A stretch of DNA of 18,790 nucleotides from DAOTVS01 sp034436375. GTDB lineage: Bacteria > Chloroflexota > Anaerolineae > SpSt-313. Below are positions 5,991-14,216 of this stretch, piece by piece. The notes beneath the pieces were generated by a model. It saw only the letters and a program-made list of their open reading frames with translations. It searched no databases and was not told where the DNA came from. A program made the translations under genes and the position numbers. Numbering within the stretch: position 1 is the first letter of the stretch; the number at the start of each line of letters is the position of its first letter. The stretch covers positions 1 through 18,790 of the forward strand of contig DAOTVS010000341.1 of assembly GCA_034436375.1 (NCBI GenBank). Direction: 5' to 3'.

Positions 5991-8702
5991 ATGGAAATCC
6001 GTACTCTCGAGCTGGAAAACGTCAAGTCCTACGAGCGAGAGATGATCTCGTTCTCCCGTGGCATCAATGCCATCTGCGGCCCCAACGGCGCCGGCAAGAG
6101 CACCCTCATCGAGGCCATCGGCTTTGCCCTCTTCAACGAGGCCCCGGCGCGCAAAATGAGCAATTGGGTGCGCGAAGGCGCCAAGACGGCCACGGTGACG
6201 GTGACCCTGTTGGCCAACGACGAGCGCGAGTATCAGGTGGTGCGCAAGTGCGGGGCCCACGCCCAGTACTATATCTATGATCCAGAGATGGGGCAGCGTA
6301 TCGTCGACAAGGCCGAGGATGTGCTACGCTGGCTTAGGGAGCAACTGGGAGTGGATGACACGGCCGACCTCGCAGCCCTCTACCGCGATGCCGTCGGTGT
6401 GCCGCAGGGGCTGTTCACGGCTGCTTTTTTGCAAACGCCCTCCAACCGGCGTGCGGTTTTTGATCCCCTGCTGCGCGTGGAAGAGTATAACAAGGCCTTT
6501 ACCAATCTGCTCGATTCTCGCCATGCCCTCGATGAGCGTATCGGAGACCTGGGGCGCGAGATGGCCGGGCTGGAGGCGCAGGTGCAGGAGCTGCCCGGGC
6601 TGGAGGCCGAGGCGGCGGAGTTGGTGCGCGCTGCCGTGGAGGCGGAAGCGCGCCTGCGTGAGCTGGAGCCCATCCTGGCCGACTTGAGCGAACAGAAGCA
6701 GGCGCTGGAGCTGCTGCGCGACCGACTCCGTGTGCTGAGCGAGCGGTCGGCCCGCTTGGACGAGCGTGCGGGGGCGCTGAGGCAGCTTTTGCAGCAGGCC
6801 ATGCGCCAGGTGGAGCAGGCGCGCCGGGCGGGGCAGACGCTGGCGGAATGCGAGCCGGGTCACCGCGCCTACCTGGCCGCACAAGAGGCCCGTCGGGCGT
6901 TGGAAGCGCGAGAGGCCGACCGCGCCCGGGCCCGGCAGGCCGCGCTGAGCGGCCAGGCCGAGTATCAGGTCAAGGCAGGCCGGGTGGCTAGCCTGGAACG
7001 GGACCTGGCCGCGGCCCGCGCAGCAGCGCAGGAGGCCCAGCGCCTGGCACCCGCTGCCCGCGAGCAGGAGGCCCTGGAGCGGGAGCTGCTGGCGGAGCAG
7101 GCGCGCGCGGAGCAGGCGCAGGTTGCACGTGCCCGGCTGGAGGGTGAGCGCCGTCGCCTGATGCAGTTGCAGGAGCGCTTGCAACAGGTGGAGGTAGGCC
7201 TGGCGGAGCGGCAGCGGCAGGAAGAAGAACGGGCGGCTCTGGAGCACGCGCTGGAAGATCTGGAAGAAGCGGTGCGCGCCCAGCGCGATGAGGAGGCGCG
7301 CCGGGGTGCCCTGTTGGAGCATCTCCGCGCCCAGAGTGAGGCGCTGGGCGCGGTGGAAGCGCCCCAGTGCCCCGTCTGTGAGAGCGAGCTGACCGCCGAG
7401 CGGCGTGCGGCGCTCCTGGAGCGCAACCGGGCGCAGATGAGCCAGGCTGAACAGGACCTGAGTGCGCTGCACGCCGAGCTGGCGCGGCTCATTGCACAGG
7501 CCCAGGCGGCGCAACGCTCTTTGCGGGGGGTGCAGTCGTCATTGACCCGGCTGCCGCGCCCGCAAGAGCACGAGGCGCTGCTGGCGGATGCCGCCCGCCA
7601 GGAGGCATTGGTGCGCCAGGCGGAGCAAGAGGCGGAGCGCCTGGCAGAGGCGGGGGCGCGTGCCCAGGCATTGCAGCAGCAGCTGGACCAATTGGGCGAC
7701 CCGCGCGGGCAAGAGCAATTGGCCCTGGCGCAGGCGGCGCGGGAGGCGACGCTGGCGGCCGAGGTGGAGCGCGAGCGGGCGCAGGCAGAGGCGCTGGCGG
7801 CGCGCCAGGTGGAGTTGGAAGCCGCACTGAAGGCCTTTGATCACCTTGATGCCGAGATTGAGGCGGTGCGGGCGGAGCTGGCGGCCAAGGAGCCGGCGCA
7901 CCAGCGCTATTTGCAGCATGAGCGCGAGGCAGCGGAACTGGCAGCGCGCGAGGCCCGCCAGCAGGAGCTGGAAACGGCCCTGGCGCAGGAGGAGCGTGAG
8001 CGGGAGGCGCTGGCGGCGGAGCTGGCAGTGGCCCAGGCCGGTTACCGACGCGAGGAGGCTGACCGCGTGACCGCGGCCTTTGTGCAGGCCAGCGAGGAGC
8101 GCAGCGGCTTGGCGGCCCAGGTTGAGATGCAGCGCAACCGGCTTGAGACGGCGCGGCAGCGCATCCAGGAACTGCATACGGCGGCAGAGCGTCTGCAGAG
8201 CGCCCGGCAGGAGCTGGAAGGATGGCAGGAGCTGGTACAGCTGCTGGAATACCTGCGCAGGCTGCTCAAGGAGGCCGGACCGCAGGTGACGCGCGCCCTG
8301 GTGGAGGTTATCTCGCAGCAGGCTGCCCGCATCTATGCCGATATTATCAGCGACTCTACAGGCCGCCTGCGCTGGAGCGAGGATTACGAGATCCTGCTGG
8401 AGCACAAGGGCTATGAGCGCTCCTTCCAGCAGCTCTCTGGGGGTGAGGAGATGGCCGCTGCCCTGGCTGTGCGCCTGGCCCTGCTGCGCGAGATCTCGGA
8501 TATCGATGTCGCCTTTTTCGACGAGCCCACGGCCAACCTCGATGATACCCGGCGCGAAAACCTGGCCGGGCAGATCGTGGGGATCAAGGGCTTTTCCCAG
8601 CTCTTTGTGGTTTCGCACGACGATACTTTTGAGCGGGCCACCGACCATGTGGTGCGCCTGAGCAAAGAGGATGGCACGAGCCGCGTCCGGCTGGAGGCCT
8701 GA
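5991..8702 (+). CDS. sbcC: SbcC/Rad50-type SMC-like ATPase with zinc hook
   Basis: This 903-residue protein has two ATPase halves joined by an antiparallel coiled coil. Walker A is CGPNGAGKST (K36), the zinc hook is C460-P-V-C463 almost at the midpoint, the ABC signature is LSGGEEM (815-821), Walker B is VAFFDEP (D844, E845), a D-loop NLDD follows, and the switch His is H876 in VVSHDD. It dimerises on ATP and delivers DNA ends to SbcD. Two hooks join through one zinc. The length is like archaeal Rad50 (~850-900) and shorter than E. coli SbcC (~1050). The coiled coil (residues ~190-790) is extremely rich in Ala, Glu, Arg and Gln with only a handful of lysines. The stop overlaps the nurA ATG by one base (TGATG). 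Confidence 0.96.
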   Translation: MEIRTLELENVKSYEREMISFSRGINAICGPNGAGKSTLIEAIGFALFNEAPARKMSNWVREGAKTATVTVTLLANDEREYQVVRKCGAHAQYYIYDPEMGQRIVDKAEDVLRWLREQLGVDDTADLAALYRDAVGVPQGLFTAAFLQTPSNRRAVFDPLLRVEEYNKAFTNLLDSRHALDERIGDLGREMAGLEAQVQELPGLEAEAAELVRAAVEAEARLRELEPILADLSEQKQALELLRDRLRVLSERSARLDERAGALRQLLQQAMRQVEQARRAGQTLAECEPGHRAYLAAQEARRALEAREADRARARQAALSGQAEYQVKAGRVASLERDLAAARAAAQEAQRLAPAAREQEALERELLAEQARAEQAQVARARLEGERRRLMQLQERLQQVEVGLAERQRQEEERAALEHALEDLEEAVRAQRDEEARRGALLEHLRAQSEALGAVEAPQCPVCESELTAERRAALLERNRAQMSQAEQDLSALHAELARLIAQAQAAQRSLRGVQSSLTRLPRPQEHEALLADAARQEALVRQAEQEAERLAEAGARAQALQQQLDQLGDPRGQEQLALAQAAREATLAAEVERERAQAEALAARQVELEAALKAFDHLDAEIEAVRAELAAKEPAHQRYLQHEREAAELAAREARQQELETALAQEEREREALAAELAVAQAGYRREEADRVTAAFVQASEERSGLAAQVEMQRNRLETARQRIQELHTAAERLQSARQELEGWQELVQLLEYLRRLLKEAGPQVTRALVEVISQQAARIYADIISDSTGRLRWSEDYEILLEHKGYERSFQQLSGGEEMAAALAVRLALLREISDIDVAFFDEPTANLDDTRRENLAGQIVGIKGFSQLFVVSHDDTFERATDHVVRLSKEDGTSRVRLEA

Positions 8703-9877
8703 TGCTCGATTCGCGCAAGGTTGCCCAGGCCCTGGCGGCCAAGAAAGCGCTCTTTGGCAACTATCACGGTGAGCACCGCCGCGCCCTGGCCGATGCCCAT
8801 CAGACCTGGCGCGCGGCGATGGCGCTCTCGCGGGCCGAGTTGGAGGCGCGACTGCAGCATATCCCCTGGCCGGGCGCCCGCCCGACGGCGGAGCATGGCC
8901 GCACCCCGGATGGCATCTTCCGCTTTCCTGAGCGCTGGCAGAACCACGAGGAGGCCCGCGATTGGGCGCAGCGGGTGCTGCTGGGCGTGACGACGCTGGC
9001 CGTAGACGGCTCGCAGATCGCCCCGGCGCGCGAGTTCTCCATCCCGATTGGCGCGGTGCAGGTCGGCTGGTTCGAGAATCCCCACGACCCGGCGCGCCCC
9101 TACACCAAGGACATCTCGTTCGAGGTCCTGGCGCCGCAGGAGCTGGCCGGCGAGGGCGAAGGCGATTTCCCCGATGCAGAGGTCAACTGGCGGCGCTTCC
9201 GGGGTGAGTGCGAGCGTCTGAGCGCCTGGATGCGCGCACACCGCGGCCAGGAGCCCAAACCCGTCTGCTTCTTCGACGGGTCGCTGATCGTTTCCTTTGC
9301 GCAGCACATGCAGCCGGGGCGGCAGCAGGCGCATGTGCGTGCGGTGATGGACCTCTTGGCCGCTTCGGCGGAGAGTCGGGTGCCCCTGGTGGGCTATGTC
9401 GATACCAGCTATGCCGCCGATTTGACGGCGATGCTGGCGGCCCTGGACGGGCGCGCTGCGGCGGGCGGGCTCTCGGATGGCGCCCTGTTGCGCCCCTTGA
9501 TGCATTGGGGAGACCGCACGGCTGCCTGGCTCTGCGCCCGTGAGGACGGCGTGCAGCCGCCGGCTGGTGTGCCCAAGTATTACGATCAGGTGGCTTTGCT
9601 TTACCTCAAGACCACGGCCGGCAATGCCCCGGCCCGACTCGACCTGCCGCGCTGGGTGCTGGAAGAGGGCGAATTGGAACGAGTGGTGGATATCGTGCGC
9701 GCCGAATGCGTGGTCGGCAACGGCTACCCCTATGGGGCCGAGACCGCCGACGCCGTGGCCGTCATCAGCGCGCAGGACCGAGAGCGCTTTTATGCAGCCT
9801 TTCAGCGCTTTGCCGAACAGGAGGGGCTGCCCCTGCACTTTAGCCGCAAAGCAGGGAGCAAGCTGGGAAGAAGGTAA
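8702..9877 (+). CDS. nurA: NurA-domain 5'-3' nuclease
   Basis: This 391-residue protein matches the NurA family, an RNase H-like nuclease that docks on the HerA hexamer and resects 5' strands. The first catalytic Asp is in LAVDGSQI (D102), the second block is VCFFDGSLI (D192), and the third is GYVDTSY (D234). The C-terminal GNGYPYGAETAD segment (340-350) corresponds to the conserved YP block. The N-terminal ~95 residues are helical and probably mediate dimer or HerA contacts. The ATG overlaps the sbcC stop (TGATG), so translation is coupled. The family assignment rests on these motifs and on HerA being encoded two genes downstream. The spacing of catalytic residues fits, but I could not align it. 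Confidence 0.88.
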   Translation: MLDSRKVAQALAAKKALFGNYHGEHRRALADAHQTWRAAMALSRAELEARLQHIPWPGARPTAEHGRTPDGIFRFPERWQNHEEARDWAQRVLLGVTTLAVDGSQIAPAREFSIPIGAVQVGWFENPHDPARPYTKDISFEVLAPQELAGEGEGDFPDAEVNWRRFRGECERLSAWMRAHRGQEPKPVCFFDGSLIVSFAQHMQPGRQQAHVRAVMDLLAASAESRVPLVGYVDTSYAADLTAMLAALDGRAAAGGLSDGALLRPLMHWGDRTAAWLCAREDGVQPPAGVPKYYDQVALLYLKTTAGNAPARLDLPRWVLEEGELERVVDIVRAECVVGNGYPYGAETADAVAVISAQDRERFYAAFQRFAEQEGLPLHFSRKAGSKLGRR

Positions 9878-9894
9878 GGACGGGAGACGACGAG

Positions 9895-10533
9895 ATGCGC
9901 ATCGGCAAGATTGCCCGTTCATCGAGCCATATTGACTATGTCTGCCAGGTGCACCAGGCTGGTGAGGTGGCTGAAGCGCCACAGCCGGCGGACTATGCCT
10001 TCGGCACTTTTGTGCGGGTTGTCGCCGGGCCAGGGCAGGCAATCATCGGCTTGATCTATAACACGGTGCTGGTGAACCCCGATTTTGGCGCCCTGGGGCC
10101 GCGCCTCTCCAATACGCAGGACCTGGCCGTCTTTTCACCCGATTACCTGAACGAAAAAGTCACCCTGGTGGGGATTGTGGCCATTGGCGCCTGGGGGCCA
10201 GATGGGCTGGTGTTGCACGGGGTGCCGCCGCAGACGGCGCAGATTGACGCGGTGGTGGAGAGCCTCTCCGACGAGGAGGTGCGCGCTTTCCACGCTGATG
10301 CGCGGGTGCCGGGGACCTCACGATCTGCGGGCAGCTCATGGGGGGGCCCGGCCCTGGGCGGGGTGCGCATCGGCTATGCGCCGGTGCTGATCGCCCACGG
10401 CAGCCCCCTGGCGCGCCACCTGCTGTTGAACATCCTGGAGCGCCTGGAGACCCTTTGCCCCGAGGCCTGCCAGCCACTGCGGGTGCTCAAGGGCAATGTG
10501 GCCTGGCGGGCGGCGGTCGAGCCCTTGGGCTAG
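9895..10533 (+). CDS. Small HAS-barrel-like protein, candidate accessory subunit of HerA/NurA
   Basis: This 212-residue protein sits between nurA (17 nt upstream) and herA (12 nt downstream). It has no ATP-binding motif. Residues 1-100 look like a small beta-barrel of the HAS type found at the N-terminus of HerA: MRIGKIARSS start, FGTFVRVVAG strand pair, IIGLIYNTVLVNPDFG and VGIVAIGAW. After a Ser/Gly-rich linker (140-155), a C-terminal segment reads IGYAPVLIAHGSPLARHLL and ends in a helical region (175-212). No signal peptide or membrane segment is seen. GGGAG lies 8 nt before the ATG. Its place in the operon suggests a structural or loading partner for HerA or NurA. The barrel assignment is from pattern only, and its function is inference. 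Confidence 0.75.
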   Translation: MRIGKIARSSSHIDYVCQVHQAGEVAEAPQPADYAFGTFVRVVAGPGQAIIGLIYNTVLVNPDFGALGPRLSNTQDLAVFSPDYLNEKVTLVGIVAIGAWGPDGLVLHGVPPQTAQIDAVVESLSDEEVRAFHADARVPGTSRSAGSSWGGPALGGVRIGYAPVLIAHGSPLARHLLLNILERLETLCPEACQPLRVLKGNVAWRAAVEPLG

Positions 10534-10545
10534 GAGGCAATCATC

Positions 10546-12255
10546 TTGGCTGCAATCCATCCGATCGGCATCACCAAGGGCCCCGGAGAGACGGCGCACG
10601 AGTTTACCTTTGTCACGCCTGACCGCGAGCAATCGATCAAGGCGGGGGAGTTTGTCTATTACGAGGCCGTGGTTGACGGCAAGCCAAGGCGCGTGTTGGG
10701 GCGGGTGAGCGGCCGCCGACCCGTGCGCCTCTTCCCCGACGGTTTCCTGGCCGACCCCGAAGTCGCTCCCGAGGTGGTAGCCAGCATGATCGGCTATGCG
10801 CCGCAGGAGCCTGAGCTGTTTGAGATCACGGTGACCATTCTGGGCTACCATGACCCTGCGCTGCATGATTTTGTCAACCCGCGCCTGCCCCCCCGCGCCG
10901 GCTGCCCCATCTACATTGCCGATGATGGGATGCTGGCGGAGGTCCTCAACCGCCGCCGGGTAGGCGAGACGGGCGCGGCGCACATCGGCTCGCTCCTCAG
11001 CCGGCCGGCGGGCCAGGTGCCGGTGGTGCTCGATGCGGGGGCGCTCACCAGCACGCACCTGGCCATCATCGCCTCGACCGGCGCCGGCAAGAGCTACCTG
11101 GCCGGTGTGCTGCTGGAGGAACTGCTCGGCCCGCACAACCGCGCCGCCGTGCTGGTGGTGGACCCCCATGGCGAGTATGACACCCTGGATCAGATGGAGC
11201 GGGTGGCGGCCTTTCGCTCCGCTGACGGCTACCAGCCCGAGATCCACATTGTCCGCCCTGGCGATATCAAGGTGCGCTTTTGCGCCCTCAAGCTCGGGGA
11301 CCTGCGCTATCTGCTGGGGGACCTCTCCGAGAAGATGCATTATTACCTCGGCCAGGTGTACCGGAGCATGGAGCGCAGGTACCATTCCCAGTGGACGCGC
11401 GGCCAGTTCGAGGTCATGCTGCGCGCGGGGCCCAAAGGCAAGCCCGTCACCGACCCGCAGGCCGACGAGGATCTCGATGACGATGAGGCTCAGGGAGACG
11501 CCGAGGAAGATTCCACCGTCGGTGCGCTGTTGTGGCGCTTTAACAACGTTTTCAAATCACCCATCTTTGATGACTATGACAGCCTGCCCCTGCGCCAGCT
11601 CTTCCGGCCGGGCCGCTGCACTGTGCTGCAGCTCAACGATGTGGAAGAGCGCGAGCAACAGGTGGTGGTGGCGACTATACTGCGCCGGCTCTGGCAGGCG
11701 CGCATGGATACCGAGCGCAAGCGGGTTGACGAGGCCAGTGAGAGCTATCTGCCCTACCCGGCCTTTGTCCTCATCGAGGAGGCGCACAACTTTGCCCCCG
11801 CGGCCGCCAATGTGATCACTTCGCAGATTCTCAAGCGCATCCTCTCCGAGGGGCGCAAGTTCGGGGTGGCAGTGGGCCTGATCAGCCAGCGGCCGGGGCG
11901 CCTGGATGCGGATGTGCTGTCGCAATGCATGACCCAGTTCATCCTGCGTATCGTCAACCCGGTGGATCAGGCGCGGGTGGCGGAGAGTGTGGAGAGCGTG
12001 GGGCGCGACCTGTTGGGCGAATTGCCGGCCCTCTCCAAAGGGCAGGCCGTGGTGGCGGGCGCTGCGGTGAACACGCCGGTGCTCTGCCGAGTGCGCCCCC
12101 GCCTTACTGAGCATGGCGCCGATGACCTGGATGCACCCAGCCGCTGGGTGCAGTGGTGGGCCAACGGGCAGGACTCGGGACGCGAGCGCGACCTGTCGTT
12201 CCTGGCGCAGCCCCCTACACGGGGCCGCAACAAGCTGTTCAAGGTGAGCAAGTGA
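10546..12255 (+). CDS. herA: HerA-type hexameric DNA translocase/helicase ATPase
   Basis: This 569-residue protein is a FtsK/HerA-superfamily ATPase. Residues 1-100 form a HAS-barrel-like domain. Walker A is ASTGAGKSYL (K182), the strand VVDPHGEY (206-211) follows it, and Walker B is FVLIEEAHNF (E411, E412). The ISQRPGRLDADVLSQC segment (446-461) and RIVNPVDQ match the C-terminal sensor and arginine-finger region of HerA. It should form a hexamer that pumps DNA to NurA and Mre11-Rad50. The start is TTG at 10546, supported by AGGAGG 8 nt upstream that overlaps the stop of the previous gene. The reading frame gives no better start. An acidic run at residues ~303-323 (DEDLDDDEAQGDAEED core) interrupts the ATPase domain before FNNVF and is unusual. 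Confidence 0.93.
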   Translation: MAAIHPIGITKGPGETAHEFTFVTPDREQSIKAGEFVYYEAVVDGKPRRVLGRVSGRRPVRLFPDGFLADPEVAPEVVASMIGYAPQEPELFEITVTILGYHDPALHDFVNPRLPPRAGCPIYIADDGMLAEVLNRRRVGETGAAHIGSLLSRPAGQVPVVLDAGALTSTHLAIIASTGAGKSYLAGVLLEELLGPHNRAAVLVVDPHGEYDTLDQMERVAAFRSADGYQPEIHIVRPGDIKVRFCALKLGDLRYLLGDLSEKMHYYLGQVYRSMERRYHSQWTRGQFEVMLRAGPKGKPVTDPQADEDLDDDEAQGDAEEDSTVGALLWRFNNVFKSPIFDDYDSLPLRQLFRPGRCTVLQLNDVEEREQQVVVATILRRLWQARMDTERKRVDEASESYLPYPAFVLIEEAHNFAPAAANVITSQILKRILSEGRKFGVAVGLISQRPGRLDADVLSQCMTQFILRIVNPVDQARVAESVESVGRDLLGELPALSKGQAVVAGAAVNTPVLCRVRPRLTEHGADDLDAPSRWVQWWANGQDSGRERDLSFLAQPPTRGRNKLFKVSK

Positions 12256-12269
12256 ACCGGAGGTAGCCT

Positions 12270-12977
12270 ATGTCTCAGCGCGACCTGATTGCCCTGGCGA
12301 TCTCCTACGTGTGCGCCTTTGGCCTGCTGCTGGGGGCGGAGGCCATCCGCAAGTGGCGAGATTGGCCGCAGGATTTCACGCGCAAGATGGTGCATGTGGG
12401 GGCCGGGCTGTGGGTGTGGGGGCAGCTCGCCCTCTTTGAGCACTGGACGATTGGGCTCATTCCCTTTGCCTCCTTCATCGGGCTGAACTATCTCTTTTAC
12501 CGACGGCAGGTTTTCCAGGCGGTCGATAGCGCCTCCTCCTCGCCGGGCACTGTGTACTTTGCCCTGTCGATCACGCTGCTCAATCTGCTTTTCTGGCGGA
12601 CGGGAGGCGCGCTCGACTGGGCGCCGGTGGCTACGGCGGGGATCATGGCCATGACCCTGGGCGATGCGGCGGCCAGCATCGTGGGGCGGCGCTGGGGGCG
12701 CGCGGGCTATACCGTCTTTGGGGCGCACCGCACCTGGGTGGGCTCCGCCGCCATGGCCGTCTTTAGCCTGGTGGGGATTGCCTTTACGCTGCTTGTGCTG
12801 CCCGGCTCGCCGCTCAGCCCATCTAGCGTGCCCTTGGGTGTGCCTCGCGCCCTGGGGTACGCTGTGGTCGGTGCGGCAATCGCCACCGTGGCCGAGGCGC
12901 TCTCACCGGCCGGCACCGACAACCTGAGCGTGCCACTGGCTACCGGGCTGACGCTGTATTTACTGGAAATCATTTAA
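12270..12977 (+). CDS. Polyprenol/phytol-kinase-like (phosphatidate cytidylyltransferase family) membrane protein
   Basis: This 235-residue integral membrane protein has about six or seven hydrophobic segments. Family motifs are RKMVHVGAG (38-46), GDAAASIVGRRWG (131-143), an E at 209 in AEALSP, and GTDNLSVPLA (215-224). These are typical of the dolichol kinase/phytol kinase (VTE5/VTE6-like) branch of the CTP-dependent transferase family. It probably phosphorylates a polyprenol or other long-chain alcohol with CTP or another NTP at the membrane. The substrate cannot be told. GGAGG precedes the ATG by about 7 nt, and only 14 nt separate it from herA, so it is co-transcribed with the repair genes. 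No functional link to them is evident. Confidence 0.85.
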   Translation: MSQRDLIALAISYVCAFGLLLGAEAIRKWRDWPQDFTRKMVHVGAGLWVWGQLALFEHWTIGLIPFASFIGLNYLFYRRQVFQAVDSASSSPGTVYFALSITLLNLLFWRTGGALDWAPVATAGIMAMTLGDAAASIVGRRWGRAGYTVFGAHRTWVGSAAMAVFSLVGIAFTLLVLPGSPLSPSSVPLGVPRALGYAVVGAAIATVAEALSPAGTDNLSVPLATGLTLYLLEII

Positions 12978-13007
12978 TCCCTGTATTGCCCAATGGGAGG
13001 GCTACCG

Positions 13008-14129
13008 ATGGAAATCATCCAGATCGATCCCACGAACCGGAGGCAGACCAGGCTTTTCCTGGATCTGCCCTTTCGCATCTACCGCCATACCCCACAGTGG
13101 GTTCCGCCCCTGGCCAGCGATGCTGCGCTGGTGCTGGACCGGCGCCGCTACCCTTTTTATGAACACTCCGAGGCCGCGTTCTACCTGGCCATGGAGGGCG
13201 AGCGGGCCGTCGGGCGCATTGCGGCTATCGATAACCGGAACTTTAACGAGTTTCACAAGAGCGAGACCGGCTTTTTCTACCTCTTCGAGTGCGAGGACAA
13301 CCGTGAGGCGGCGCTGGGGCTATTCGAGGCGGCCTGCGCCTGGGCGCGCGGACGCGGGCTGAAGAAGATGTGGGGCCCTAAAGGGTTCACGGCCCTCGAT
13401 GGCCTGGGGCTCCTGGTGAAGGGCTTTGAATATCCGCCGGCGACTGGCATTCCCTACAATCCGCCCTACTATGAGCAACTGGTGGAGGCGGCAGGGTTCA
13501 AGCCGTTCGACGACGACGTGTCGGGCTTTCTCGATGCCCGCACGTACCGGTTCCCGGATAAGATCCACGAGCTCTCGGCGCGGGTGATGGAGCGGCGGGG
13601 CCTGCGCATCGCTCGCTTTCGGACTAAGGATGAGCTCAGGGCCATTATCCCAAGCCTGCGCGAGCTCTATAACAACTCGCTGGGCGAGAATTTTGACCAG
13701 GTGCCCTTGACCGAGGGCGAGATGAAGCTGTTGTCTGAGCAGATCCTGGCTGTGGCTGACCCTAAGCTGGTCAAGATCATCATGAAGGATAACCAACCGG
13801 TCGGCTTTTTGCTGGCCTACCCCAATATCACCGCTGCCCTGCGGCGCACTCGAGGCAAGCTCTTCCCGTTTGGCTGGATCGACCTCCTGCTGGAGCTCAA
13901 GCGCACGCGCACGATCGATGTCAACGGCGCGGGCATCCTCAAGGAGTATCAGGGGTTGGGAGGGCCGGCCATCCTCTTCAGCGAGATGCACAAGAGCGTG
14001 ATGGAGGGACGTTTTCATTATGCGGAGCTGGTGCAGGTGAGTGTACATAACAGCAAGATGCAGCTCGCCATGCGCGACCTGGGGCTCGACTTTCGCAAAG
14101 TGCACCGGGTCTACGAAAAGGAACTCTAG
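13008..14129 (+). CDS. GNAT-like acyltransferase (YghO-like), function unknown
   Basis: This 373-residue cytoplasmic protein is of the large GNAT-related type. Its N-terminal part contains FRIYRHTPQWVPPL and the mid-part WGPKGFTALDGLGLLVKGFE (residues ~121-140), followed by NPPYYEQLVEAAGF, a pattern I associate with YghO-like proteins. The C-terminal half (residues ~195-373) has the acetyltransferase-like strand VGFLLAYPN and the EYQGLGGPAILFSEMH segment. No catalytic reaction is established. The ATG at 13008 is preceded by GGGAGG. An in-frame ATG at 12993 overlaps that site and is rejected. It is the last gene of the operon, and its TAG stop is formed by the end of the 14125-14216 hairpin. 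Confidence 0.8.
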   Translation: MEIIQIDPTNRRQTRLFLDLPFRIYRHTPQWVPPLASDAALVLDRRRYPFYEHSEAAFYLAMEGERAVGRIAAIDNRNFNEFHKSETGFFYLFECEDNREAALGLFEAACAWARGRGLKKMWGPKGFTALDGLGLLVKGFEYPPATGIPYNPPYYEQLVEAAGFKPFDDDVSGFLDARTYRFPDKIHELSARVMERRGLRIARFRTKDELRAIIPSLRELYNNSLGENFDQVPLTEGEMKLLSEQILAVADPKLVKIIMKDNQPVGFLLAYPNITAALRRTRGKLFPFGWIDLLLELKRTRTIDVNGAGILKEYQGLGGPAILFSEMHKSVMEGRFHYAELVQVSVHNSKMQLAMRDLGLDFRKVHRVYEKEL

Positions 14130-14216
14130 GGTTCTGGGGATACATGGAGGGGGCCATGTGGGGCACAGCGCGTTGTGCCCCACATGGCCCCCTCCATGTA
14201 TCCCCAGAACCCTAGA
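14125..14216. repeat. Perfect hairpin with 43-nt arms between convergent genes, probable bidirectional terminator
   Basis: Bases 14125-14167 are the exact reverse complement of 14174-14216, with a 6-nt loop (GCGCGT). The arms begin TCTAGGGTTCTGGGG and end GGGGCACA. The TAG inside each outer CTAG end is the stop codon of the GNAT-like gene on the plus strand (14127-14129) and of the DegV gene on the minus strand (14214-14212). There is no T run on either side, so it is not a textbook intrinsic terminator. A 43-bp RNA stem would still be a strong barrier to polymerase or 3' exonucleases for both transcripts. It could also be a mobile palindromic element or, less likely, an assembly join. Confidence 0.8.

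Noticed and set aside
6324..8648. Two long minus-strand frames opposite sbcC (6324-7514 and 7539-8648)
   Set aside because: They mirror the Ala/Glu/Arg codons of the coiled coil as Leu/Gln/Arg-rich sequence with no recognisable domain or ribosome binding site.
8411..10042. 543-codon minus-strand frame across sbcC, nurA and the next gene
   Set aside because: It spans three convincing plus-strand genes, and its translation shows no family features.
4728..12255. Reading the HerA-NurA block as an anti-phage defence island
   Set aside because: HerA occurs in defence systems with Sir2 or DUF4297 effectors, but here the partners are NurA and SbcCD, with no toxin-like effector, integrase or transposase nearby. 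DNA repair is the simpler reading.
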